A DNA stretch of 64,000 nt. Source: Streptomyces sp. A0642 (GTDB lineage: Bacteria; Actinomycetota; Actinomycetes; Streptomycetales; Streptomycetaceae). Position numbers and translations under genes: made by a program. Numbering within the stretch: position 1 is the first letter of the stretch; the number at the start of each line of letters is the position of its first letter. The notes under the pieces are model-generated. The model was not told the DNA's origin, did not search any database, and was given only the letters and a program-made list of their open reading frames with translations. Location: the NCBI RefSeq assembly GCF_004795105.1, contig NZ_SSBL01000002.1:620001-684000 (forward strand), read 5' to 3'. Of this stretch, positions 26,522-34,060 are shown piece after piece.

Positions 26522-27162
26522 ACGACGGATTCGACTGGAACGCCGCCGGCGAGGCACTGCCCCTGCTCCTTCAGGGGTTCAAGGTCACCCTCCTCGCCAC
26601 GGTGCTCGGCACGCTCGTCGCCGCGGTGCTCGGGCTGGCGATCGCGGTCGCCGGGCGGGCCCCCACCCGCTTCGTGACCGTGCCGGTGAGGGCGGTGATG
26701 GAGTTCATCCGCTCCACCCCGCTGCTGGTCCAACTGGTCGGAGCGGCAGCGGTCTTCACCTCGGTGGAGCCGCTGACGATCGGCATCGTGGTGCTGGGCG
26801 TCCACTACGCCACGTACACCTCGGAGGTGTACCGCGCCGGGATCGACGCCGTCCCGAAGGGGCAGTGGGAGGCCTGCCGGGCCCTGTCGCTGACGCCCCG
26901 GCGGACCTGGCAGGCGGTGATCCTGCCGCAGGCGGTGCGCAACGTGCTGCCCGCACTCGGGAACTACGCGATCTCGATGTTCAAGGAGACCCCGTTCCTC
27001 GCCGTGATCACGGTGCAGGAAATGGTTTTCGAAGCCCGTACGTACGGGGGCGACCACTTCGCGTACACCGAGGTGTTCACACTTGCCGGACTGGTCTTCC
27101 TGGTCGCGAGCTACCCCACGTCACTCCTGATGAGGAAGCTGGAGAAGCGCCTTGGCCACTGA
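26518..27162 (+). CDS. ehuD: ectoine ABC transporter permease EhuD
   Basis: This is the second permease of the channel. It starts at GTG 26518 inside the end of ehuC. The membrane segments include LLLQGFKVTLLATVLGTLVAAVLGLAIAV, and the EAA loop is WEACRALSLTPRRTWQAVILPQAVRNVLPALGNYAISMFKETPFLAVITVQEM. The 214-aa length is normal for the family. It overlaps the TTG start of ehuA by 11 bases. Confidence 0.85.
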   Translation: MNDGFDWNAAGEALPLLLQGFKVTLLATVLGTLVAAVLGLAIAVAGRAPTRFVTVPVRAVMEFIRSTPLLVQLVGAAAVFTSVEPLTIGIVVLGVHYATYTSEVYRAGIDAVPKGQWEACRALSLTPRRTWQAVILPQAVRNVLPALGNYAISMFKETPFLAVITVQEMVFEARTYGGDHFAYTEVFTLAGLVFLVASYPTSLLMRKLEKRLGH

Positions 27163-28003
27163 ACCCCTCCCCCTGCAGAAGACCGCGGCGACCGCCGCCG
27201 AGGACGCCGTCGCCGTTCCCGCCCCCCTGGACACCGGGCATCCGCTGGTCCGCTTCGACAAGGTCGTCAAGCGGTACGGGGACCACGTCGTCCTGGACCA
27301 GCTGGACTTCACGGTCGAGCGCGGCGAGCACGTCACCCTGATCGGGCCCAGCGGCTCCGGCAAGACCACGATCCTGCGGCTGCTGATGACGCTGGAGAAG
27401 GTCAGCGACGGCGTGATCCGGATCAACGGCGATCCGCTGTCGCACATGCCGGCGGCGGACGGCTCCCTGAAACCGGCCTCCGAGAAGCATCTGCGCGAGG
27501 CGCGGAAGAAGATCGGGATGGTCTTCCAGCAGTTCAACCTCTTCCCGAACATGAAGGTGCTGCAGAACATCACCGAGGCCCCGGTCAACGTCCTCGGCAT
27601 GGACCGCGACCGGGCGGAGACCCGCGCGCGGGAGCTGCTGGACCTCGTCGGGCTGTCCGCGAAGACCGACGCCCATCCCTCCCAGCTCTCCGGGGGACAG
27701 CAGCAGCGGGTCGCGATCGCGCGGGCGCTGGCGATGGAGCCGGAGATCCTGCTCCTGGACGAGGTGACGTCCGCGCTCGACCCCGAGCTCGTGGCGGGCG
27801 TGCTGGAGCTGCTGGGCGACATCGCCAGGAACACCGACATCACCATGCTGTGTGTGACCCACGAGATGAATTTCGCCCGGGACGTGTCGGAGAAGGTACT
27901 GATGTTCGACGCGGGGAGGGTCGTGGAGTCGGGTTCGCCGGAAAAAATCTTCTCCGACCCCACACACGAACGTACTCGCGAATTCCTCAACGCGGTGCTG
28001 TGA
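27152..28003 (+). CDS. ehuA: ectoine ABC transporter ATP-binding protein EhuA
   Basis: This is the ATPase that powers ectoine uptake. Start TTG 27152 follows GGAGAAG. Motifs: Walker A GPSGSGKTT, Q loop MVFQQFNLFPNMKV, signature LSGGQQQRVAIARAL, Walker B ILLLDEVTSALDP, and switch His in CVTHEM. The 283-aa length suits polar amino-acid importers. It is the last gene of the operon; the IclR-type regulator gene follows on the same strand after a 166-base gap. Confidence 0.88.
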   Translation: MATEPLPLQKTAATAAEDAVAVPAPLDTGHPLVRFDKVVKRYGDHVVLDQLDFTVERGEHVTLIGPSGSGKTTILRLLMTLEKVSDGVIRINGDPLSHMPAADGSLKPASEKHLREARKKIGMVFQQFNLFPNMKVLQNITEAPVNVLGMDRDRAETRARELLDLVGLSAKTDAHPSQLSGGQQQRVAIARALAMEPEILLLDEVTSALDPELVAGVLELLGDIARNTDITMLCVTHEMNFARDVSEKVLMFDAGRVVESGSPEKIFSDPTHERTREFLNAVL

Positions 28004-28032
28004 CCTCGGCATCCGTCGAACGGACTTGACGC

Positions 28033-28044
28033 TGGCATATGCCA
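28033..28044. promoter_or_regulatory. TGGCATATGCCA palindrome, second copy
   Basis: A perfect 12 bp palindrome between ehuA and the IclR-type gene, preceded by TTGACG, which could be a -35 box. It matches the palindrome at 16979 including flanks. An IclR-type autoregulatory site is possible. Confidence 0.45.
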
Positions 28045-28169
28045 AGAGGGTGCGCCGCAGCTTACGGGGCCGGGGCGCACCAGCCAGTAGTCAACAGCCG
28101 CCCCTGAACAGCCTCTTGGCGGCTATCGTGGTGGCAGAGCTTGCGGTCACAACCTGGTAGGGGGAAACC

Positions 28170-28928
28170 GTGGCGTTGAAGCCCGAACCGATCGCGCCGT
28201 TCCATTCGGTGCAGTACGCCCTTCGCGTGCTCGAAACGGTCTCCAAGCACGGCAACGGCGTGATGGACGCCCAGATCGCCCGGGAGACGGGGCTGCCCCT
28301 CGGGCATCTCACCTCCCTGCTCCTGACGCTGCGCCGCGAGGGGTACGTCGAGCAGATCACCGACGGCGCCTATGTCATCGGCGCCTCGCTGCTGCTCCTC
28401 GGCTCGGGCGCGGCCCGCCGGCAGGCCCTGGAGGCGCGGCTCCAGCAGACCCTGGTGCAGCTGCGGGACTCGGTGGGCGCCGCGGTCTACATCAGCCGGT
28501 ACGTGGACGGCGAGATCCGGGTGACGCAGTACGCCGACAGCCCCGGGACCCCCGCGGTCAACGAGTGGGTGGACTTCCGGTCGGCGGCGCACGCCTCGGC
28601 GATCGGCAAGTGCCTGCTGACCCAGCTCGACCAGAACGGGCGGCGCGACCACCTCTCGCGGCACAAGATCGCCCGGTTGACCTCACGGACGATCACGAGC
28701 GAGAAGGCTCTCCTCTCCAAGCTGGACAGCCAGCCGGCGACGGTGCCCGTGCTCGACCTCCAGGAGTACGCGGTCGGCACGGTGTGCGCCGCCGTACCGC
28801 TGACGGCCGGGTCGTCGGCGGGCTGCCTGGCCCTGTCCCTGCCGGTCGAGGACGCCCACCGGCTGCGCGCGGCGGCCGACACGCTGAACCGGCGGGCGGC
28901 TCCGATGCTGCTCTCGCTGGCCCTCTAG
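28170..28928 (+). CDS. IclR-family transcriptional regulator
   Basis: This DNA-binding regulator probably controls the adjacent ectoine-uptake operon. The N-terminal winged helix spans about residues 10-70 (FHSVQYALRVLETVSKHGNGVMDAQIARETGLPLGHLTSLLLTLRREGYV), and the C-terminal effector domain carries AAHASAIGKCLLTQL and CAAVPLTAGSSAGCLALSLPV. The 252-aa length is standard. The TAG stop (28926-28928) lies inside the terminal repeat of a MITE, so the insertion landed exactly at the gene's end. Start at GTG 28170 after GGTAGGGGG. Confidence 0.9.
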   Translation: MALKPEPIAPFHSVQYALRVLETVSKHGNGVMDAQIARETGLPLGHLTSLLLTLRREGYVEQITDGAYVIGASLLLLGSGAARRQALEARLQQTLVQLRDSVGAAVYISRYVDGEIRVTQYADSPGTPAVNEWVDFRSAAHASAIGKCLLTQLDQNGRRDHLSRHKIARLTSRTITSEKALLSKLDSQPATVPVLDLQEYAVGTVCAAVPLTAGSSAGCLALSLPVEDAHRLRAAADTLNRRAAPMLLSLAL

Positions 28929-29144
28929 GGCGCGTTTCGAAAGTCCCGCCTGCTCGGCGACGCCTGGCACTTCCCCGAGCTCTCGGCTTCGCTCGAGCAG
29001 GGGAGACCCCATTGCTCGCCGCGTTGTCGGGGTCGCCCCGATACAGCCAGTATCGGGGCGACCCTCCGCCTTGCGATCGCACGCACCAGACGCCGCCGAG
29101 CCCGCCCTCCGGGCGGACGGCGCTACTTTCGAAACACGCCCTAG
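28925..29144. mobile_element. 220 bp MITE with 20 bp terminal inverted repeats
   Basis: The ends CTAGGGCGCGTTTCGAAAGT and ACTTTCGAAACACGCCCTAG are inverted repeats with one mismatch. CTAG at each extremity may be the duplicated target. The interior has no ORF but contains strong hairpins, for example GGTCGCCCCGATA/TATCGGGGCGACC around 29030-29062. Size and structure fit a miniature element moved by an IS5-type transposase, which is inferred; none is in the window. Confidence 0.82.
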
Positions 29145-29217
29145 CAGGTCCGCGGCGGGCCCATGGGCACGTGTCATCAGCACCCCTGAGGACCAGGTAT
29201 TATTTTCGAGTCAGCAG

Positions 29218-29291
29218 GCGCCGCTAGCTCAGTTGGTTAGAGCAGCTGACTCTTAATCAGCGGGTCCGGGGTTCGAGTCCCTGGCGGCGCA
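29218..29291 (+). tRNA. tRNA-Lys (CTT), copy 2
   Basis: Identical over all 74 bases to the copies at 17797 and 35564, including the upstream GTCAGCAG and downstream CAGAC shared with copy 1. A TATTAT -10-like box lies just upstream. Confidence 0.97.
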
Positions 29292-29298
29292 CAGACAC

Positions 29299-29343
29299 CA
29301 CACGAGGCGGTCTCCGTTCCACGGAGACCGCCTCGTGTGTTTT
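29299..29343 (+). terminator. hairpin terminator after tRNA-Lys 2
   Basis: A 19 bp perfect stem with a three-base loop (CACACGAGGCGGTCTCCGT and its complement) followed by TTTT, a factor-independent terminator. Confidence 0.92.
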
Positions 29344-29421
29344 GTGCTGCCCGCGCTCATGTACAAGCGTTTTACACATACGTACTAGACAAACGTCATA
29401 CACGCTCGTATATTTCCTGGC
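29344..29421. promoter_or_regulatory. AT-rich promoter/operator region of the exporter gene
   Basis: This 78-base stretch is far richer in A/T than its surroundings. It contains spaced CGT/ACG half-sites, such as CATACGTACTAGAC and AAACGTCATACACG, and CTCGTATA. This is the look of a TetR-type operator overlapping a promoter. No regulator gene is adjacent. Confidence 0.35.
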
Positions 29422-30924
29422 ATGACGAATCCCACGAGCACGACCGCCCGTCCCGGCGATCTCGCCGGCCGTCGGGAGTGGACCGCCTTCGTGGTCCTGC
29501 TCCTCCCTCTCCTCCTGGTCGCCATGGATGTGTCCGTCCTCTTCTTCGCGATCCCGTCCATCGACCGGGACCTCGCCCCCAGCGCCACCCAGCAGCTCTG
29601 GATCTTCGACGTGTACGCCTTCGCGCTCGCCGGGCTCCTCATCACGATGGGTTCGCTCGGCGACCGGATCGGCCGCCGCAAGCTCCTGATGTTCGGCGCG
29701 GTCGCCTTCAGCACGGCGTCGGTGGGCGCCGCCTACGCCACCAGTCCGGAGATGCTGATCGGGGCCCGGGCCCTGCTCGGGATCGGCGGGGCGACGCTGA
29801 TGCCGTCGACCATGGGCCTCGTACGGAACATGTTCCGCGACGAGCGGCAGCGCGGCCGGGCCATCGGCATCTGGTCCGGCGCGATGGCGGGCGGGATCGC
29901 GCTGGGGTCGGTGCTCAGCGGCGTCATGCTGGAGCACTTCTGGTGGGGTTCGGTCTTCCTGATCAACGTGCCCGCGATGGTGCTGCTGCTGGTCCTGGTG
30001 CCGGTGCTGGTGCCGGAGTTCAAGGACCCAGCCCCCGGGCGCTTCGACTTCCTGAGCGTGCCCCTGTCCATGGGGGCCGTGCTGCCGGTCGTCTACGGGC
30101 TCAAGGAGACCGCGGCCGAGGGGCTGGATCCACGCAACGGCCTGATCATGGCCGCCGGCCTCGTCGTCGGCCGGGTCTTCGTCCGCCGCCAGCGCACCCG
30201 CACCGACGCGATGATCAGCCGCGAGCTGTTCCGCGACCGGAACTTCGCCGCCGGGATCGGGCTGAACGCGCTGGCCGCGTTCGCCATGATGGGGTCGTCC
30301 TTCTTCACCACGCAGTACCTGCAGTCGGTGCTCGGGATGAGCACCATGGAAGCCGCCCTGTGGAGTCTGGCCCCGTCGCTGGCGGTGGGGGCGGCCGCAC
30401 CGGCGGCCACCGCGATCGCCCAGCGGACCGAGCGCGCCCTGGTGATCTGCGCCGGGTTCGTCATCGCGGCCGCCGGTTTCGGTGTCCTCGCCCTGTCGGG
30501 GACGGACTCCCTGGCGCTCCTGCTCATCGGCTCGGCCGTGATGAGCAGCGGCATCGTCACCGTGATGGCGCTCGTCTCGGATCTCGCCCTGGCCGCCAGC
30601 CCGCCGGAGAAGGCGGGGTCCGCGGCCTCACTGCTGGAGACGGGGCAGGAGTTCGGCGGCGCGATGGGGATGGCACTGCTGGGCGCGGTGGCGACCGCCG
30701 TCTACACCGCGGACATGCCGGACGCGGCCCCGGAGGCGGCCCGCAAGACGCTGCCGGGGGCCCTGTCCACCGGTGACGGCTCACTGATCGCCGTCGGGCG
30801 GGACGCCTTCGTGCACAGCATGCAGTACGCCTCGGTGGCCGGAGGAGTGCTCCTGCTGGTGGGGGCGGTGCTGGCGGCGACGCGTCTGCGGCGGGCGGCC
30901 GCCCCGGGCCCGTCCACCACGTGA
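29422..30924 (+). CDS. DHA2-family MFS drug exporter (QacA/EmrB type)
   Basis: This proton-driven efflux pump sits in the cytoplasmic membrane. The 500-aa protein has about 14 hydrophobic segments. It shows the DHA2 motifs VAMDVSVLFFAIPSIDRDL in helix 1, GSLGDRIGRRKLLM (motif A) and IWSGAMAGGIALGSVLSG (motif C). The C-terminal half includes SPPEKAGSAASLLETGQEFGGAMGMALLG, typical of the SmvA/QacA group. Substrates are likely lipophilic or cationic compounds, possibly antibiotics. Unusually, no TetR gene stands next to it although the promoter region looks operator-like. Confidence 0.9.
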   Translation: MTNPTSTTARPGDLAGRREWTAFVVLLLPLLLVAMDVSVLFFAIPSIDRDLAPSATQQLWIFDVYAFALAGLLITMGSLGDRIGRRKLLMFGAVAFSTASVGAAYATSPEMLIGARALLGIGGATLMPSTMGLVRNMFRDERQRGRAIGIWSGAMAGGIALGSVLSGVMLEHFWWGSVFLINVPAMVLLLVLVPVLVPEFKDPAPGRFDFLSVPLSMGAVLPVVYGLKETAAEGLDPRNGLIMAAGLVVGRVFVRRQRTRTDAMISRELFRDRNFAAGIGLNALAAFAMMGSSFFTTQYLQSVLGMSTMEAALWSLAPSLAVGAAAPAATAIAQRTERALVICAGFVIAAAGFGVLALSGTDSLALLLIGSAVMSSGIVTVMALVSDLALAASPPEKAGSAASLLETGQEFGGAMGMALLGAVATAVYTADMPDAAPEAARKTLPGALSTGDGSLIAVGRDAFVHSMQYASVAGGVLLLVGAVLAATRLRRAAAPGPSTT

Positions 30925-30969
30925 GGACGGCAGGCCGTGACGCCCGCCCGCCTTCCCCGCACTCCCGCA

Positions 30970-30995
30970 GCGGCGGCCCCGGCCGGGGCCGCCGC
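30970..30995. terminator. GC-rich palindromic terminator between convergent genes
   Basis: The 26-base region is a perfect palindrome (GCGGCGGCCCCGG and its complement) between the MFS and LPMO genes, which end towards each other. Confidence 0.7.
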
Positions 30996-31041
30996 GCTCA
31001 GCCGACGGGCGAACCCGGTGGCGTGGTCCTCCGACCGGGCG

Positions 31042-31632
31042 TCAGAACTGGACGTCCGAGCACGCGTAGAACGCGTTGGCCGTGTCGGCTATGGTCCAGA
31101 CGCTCAGGATGATGTGCTTCCCGGTCTTCTGGGTGGGGATGGTGCCCTGCTGGGTCAGGGTCGACGGCGGCTGCTGATTGCCGTACGGCACCGTCATGAA
31201 GGGCTGGGACTCCAGGTCGGACCTCTTGAGCGGCTTGGTGGGGTCCCAGCCGTTCTTGGTGATGTAGTAGCGGAAGTCCGTCGTGGCGTGGCGGGCGGTG
31301 AACTGCCAGCGGAAGCTGAAGCCCTGTCCGGCGGTGACCTTGGTGGCCGGCCACTTGCCGCCCCGCGGGTCGTCGAGCTGGGCGAACTCACCGTGGCCGC
31401 CGGAGCAGATCGCCCCGTCGGCGGGGCCGGCCGCCGGGAAGCCCTTGGGGCCCTCGACGCTCTGCGGCTCCCACTGGATGTTGCCGCAGCCCGTCACCGT
31501 GCCGTTGGCACAGAGCTTCTGGCGGCTGATGGGGTTGTCCGTGTACCCGTGGCTGCCGGCACTGCTGGTCGCGAACATCGAGACGCCCGCTACCGCGAGC
31601 CCGACCAGGGCCGCACCTGTCTTCTTACGCAT
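31042..31632 (-). CDS. secreted AA10 lytic polysaccharide monooxygenase (chitin-binding protein)
   Basis: This copper enzyme cleaves crystalline chitin oxidatively outside the cell. From ATG 31632 the signal peptide ends before His28, giving mature HGYTDNPISRQKLC; this N-terminal His and His115 (QFTARHATTDF) form the copper brace. FRYYITKNGWDPTKPLKRSDL and the C-terminal WTIADTANAFYACSDVQF are also family hallmarks. Length is 196 aa with no extra binding module, like CHB-type proteins. Two DasR-like boxes lie 60-115 bases upstream, so induction by N-acetylglucosamine is likely. It complements the GH18 chitinase at 2728. Confidence 0.94.
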   Translation of the reverse strand: MRKKTGAALVGLAVAGVSMFATSSAGSHGYTDNPISRQKLCANGTVTGCGNIQWEPQSVEGPKGFPAAGPADGAICSGGHGEFAQLDDPRGGKWPATKVTAGQGFSFRWQFTARHATTDFRYYITKNGWDPTKPLKRSDLESQPFMTVPYGNQQPPSTLTQQGTIPTQKTGKHIILSVWTIADTANAFYACSDVQF

Positions 31633-31689
31633 TGCTGCCGCTCCTCGGAGACGTGGGGGAGGTTCCATGAGCACTGCTACGCGCGGTTC

Positions 31690-31705
31690 TGCGGTCTAGA
31701 CCAAG
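31690..31705. promoter_or_regulatory. DasR-like box 1
   Basis: TGCGGTCTAGACCAAG matches the consensus DasR responsive element (ACTGGTCTAGACCACT) at 11 of 16 bases, with the central GGTCTAGACC fully palindromic. It lies about 60 bases upstream of the LPMO start. Confidence 0.6.
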
Positions 31706-31729
31706 TCCCAGATTATGGACCCGGCATGA

Positions 31730-31745
31730 ACATGTCCAGACCAAT
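31730..31745. promoter_or_regulatory. DasR-like box 2
   Basis: ACATGTCCAGACCAAT matches the same consensus at 12 of 16 bases and lies 40 bases (about four helical turns) from box 1. Confidence 0.5.
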
Positions 31746-31788
31746 GTGCGCGGGATTCCCGTGGTCTCCGAGGTGACGGAAGATCGGC

Positions 31789-34035
31789 TCAGGCGCCGTC
31801 ACCACCGGTGCGGCCGGTGTAGAAGGCCACCGTCAAGTCCTTGACCAGGGACTTGCGTTCGTAGTCGTCCAGCTCCACGAGGCCCCGGGCGGTCAGCCGG
31901 TTGACGGTGTCGTCCACGGCGTCCACCACCGAAGTCAGCACGCTGTCGCGGTGCTTGGCGTCGATCGCCGCGATCCGGCGCCGCTGCATGGCCGCCGCCA
32001 CCTCGGGCGCGTACTCGATGCCGGTCGGCTGCGCCGAGTACACCTCGACGCCGACCGGTTCGCAGTCCGCCTTCAGCATCCGGGTCAGCGCGTCGCCGAC
32101 CGCTTCCGCGTTGCGCAGGGTGTGCGCGTCCTCGTGGAAGGCGTCGGCGGGCAGCTGCGAGAGGACCCGCGCCATCGCCGCCTCGACCTGCTCGCGCAGG
32201 TACTCCTCGTGGTCCTCGATCCCCAGCGTCGCCCGCGCGGTGTCCTTGACCCGCCATACGACGAGGACGACGACCCGCAGCGCGGTGCCGTTGGCGTCCA
32301 TCGCGGGGAGCGGCTCGCTGCGCCAGTGCCGCAGCCGTACGTCGACCCGGCGGCGCAGCAGCAGCGGGCTGACCCACATCAGCCCGGTCCGCCGCACGCT
32401 CCCCCGGTACCGGCCGAAGAGCGTGAGCACCCAGGCGTACCCGACCCGTCCCCGGCTCAGACCTCCGAACGCGAAGAGCACCACGGTCACCAGCAGTGCG
32501 AGCCCCGCCCAGGCGCCGACGCCGAGACCGTCGTAGGGACGCGGGCCGATCCCGGTCCGCGCCAGCAGCCGGGCAGGCAGCGCCCCGGTCCACCACAGGG
32601 CTGCGCCGATCATCGCGATGCCGCCGAAACCGGTGAGCAGCGCGGCCCAGCCGGGCAGCGACGGCCCCGGCCGTTCGTGGAGCCGGGGGTCGGCGACGGG
32701 CGAGGGCCGGGTCGAGGGCCGCACCTGCGGAGCCCTCGCCACCGGCGCCCGCCGGACACCGGCCGGCTGCTCGCCGCCGGGGGCCCTGCGCACGACGTCG
32801 GCGGGCAGGGCCGCGGCGTCGGCCCCGGCCTCGGGCTCCTGGCGGAAGAGCAGGTGGACGGGGATGGAGGCCGTGCGCTCGTTGGCGATGACCGCCTGGT
32901 GCCGGCCGGTGTCCACGCGGGCGTCGGGGTCCCCCCAGGGGTCCGTACGGAACTCGTCGGCGTCCTCACCGGTGTGCTCCGGGGCCTGCTCGGGGTCCGG
33001 GGGAGGAGGCGGTACGGACTCGGGGGCTTCGGGGGCTTCCGTCGGCTCGGAGGGCGGGGCGACCGCGCGGGCCTCAGCAGCCTCGAAGAGCTCAGGGTTC
33101 TCCCGGGCCTCAGCAGCCTCGGAGACCTCAGGGTTCTCCCGGGCCTCAGGGTTCTCCCGGGCCTCAGGGAGATCCCGCGACTCAGGGAGATCCCGCGACT
33201 CGCGGGTGTCCCGGGCCTCAGTGACCTCATGGGCCCGGGAGGTCTCCCCGGCCTCAGGGGCCGCGTGCACCTCGGAGCTCTCCCAGACCTCAGGCACTGC
33301 GAGCGCCCCGGGTCCGGAGGCGGCTCGCTGGCCGGCCTCCGGCGCGGGAGCGGGGAGCAGGTGCGCTGCGTGCCCGCCGGCATCGCGGGGTCCCGTCTGC
33401 CCGCCGGCACCACCAGCTTCGGCACCGGCTCCGATACCGGCCTCGGCACCGGCTTCGGCGGCCCGGCGGACCCCCGGGCCGGGGGCGGCGGCCTCCCGCG
33501 CCGGGGCGCTCCCCGCCGCTTCCACGGCCTGCCCCGCCACGGACGCCGGTACCGACACCGACGCCGAGGCCGCCCCGAAGCCGGCACCCCGACGCTCGCG
33601 TTCACCCTTGCCGGGCAGCAGGTCGAGCACGAGGTCGACGACGGACTCCGCCCCGGCCGCCGACGGCCCGGACACCTCCGCCCCCGACGCGGACGGCCCA
33701 GCCTTCGCCCCGGACACCTCGGCGGGACGGTAGACGGCCGACGCCCCGGACACCTCGACCGGCCCGGGCGCCGGCACTCCGCGCACCTCGACCGGCCCGG
33801 AAGCACGCGCGCGCGAACCGGAAGCACGCCCGCCCGGATCGGAACCACGCACGCCCGGACCGGAAGCCGGCGCGCCCGCCCGTTCCGCCGCGGCCGCCCA
33901 GGCGTCCGTGACCGTCCCGACTCCCTCCGGTCCCACCCATTCCCGTACCGGCACCGCCCCGTACCGTCCCTCCCCGTACTCCAGGTCCTCCCGGTTCTCC
34001 GGGTTCCCGGAGCTGTCCGACACCGTGGATCGCAT
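31789..34035 (-). CDS. SPFH/band 7 membrane protein with long acidic repeat region
   Basis: This membrane-microdomain (flotillin/stomatin-like) protein has about 748 aa. ATG 34035 has GGAGG five to six bases upstream; ATG 34050 is an alternative. The first ~420 residues are low complexity (Ala, Gly, Pro, Glu) with short repeats ESRDLPE, EARENPE and EAAEARENPE. Two membrane segments follow (WAALLTGFGGIAMIGAALWW and AWAGLALLVTVVLFAFGG), then the SPFH domain: RRTGLMWVSPLLLRRRVDVRLRHW, LRVVVLVVWRVKDTARA, EEYLREQVEAAMARVLSQLPADAFH, GVEVYSAQPTGIEYAPEVAAAMQRRRIAAIDA. It follows the NlpC/P60 gene by 25 bases, so the two are probably an operon. Confidence 0.87.
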   Translation of the reverse strand: MRSTVSDSSGNPENREDLEYGEGRYGAVPVREWVGPEGVGTVTDAWAAAAERAGAPASGPGVRGSDPGGRASGSRARASGPVEVRGVPAPGPVEVSGASAVYRPAEVSGAKAGPSASGAEVSGPSAAGAESVVDLVLDLLPGKGERERRGAGFGAASASVSVPASVAGQAVEAAGSAPAREAAAPGPGVRRAAEAGAEAGIGAGAEAGGAGGQTGPRDAGGHAAHLLPAPAPEAGQRAASGPGALAVPEVWESSEVHAAPEAGETSRAHEVTEARDTRESRDLPESRDLPEARENPEARENPEVSEAAEARENPELFEAAEARAVAPPSEPTEAPEAPESVPPPPPDPEQAPEHTGEDADEFRTDPWGDPDARVDTGRHQAVIANERTASIPVHLLFRQEPEAGADAAALPADVVRRAPGGEQPAGVRRAPVARAPQVRPSTRPSPVADPRLHERPGPSLPGWAALLTGFGGIAMIGAALWWTGALPARLLARTGIGPRPYDGLGVGAWAGLALLVTVVLFAFGGLSRGRVGYAWVLTLFGRYRGSVRRTGLMWVSPLLLRRRVDVRLRHWRSEPLPAMDANGTALRVVVLVVWRVKDTARATLGIEDHEEYLREQVEAAMARVLSQLPADAFHEDAHTLRNAEAVGDALTRMLKADCEPVGVEVYSAQPTGIEYAPEVAAAMQRRRIAAIDAKHRDSVLTSVVDAVDDTVNRLTARGLVELDDYERKSLVKDLTVAFYTGRTGGDGA

Positions 34036-34060
34036 TCCCGCCTCCGTCATGTGCGTCGTG

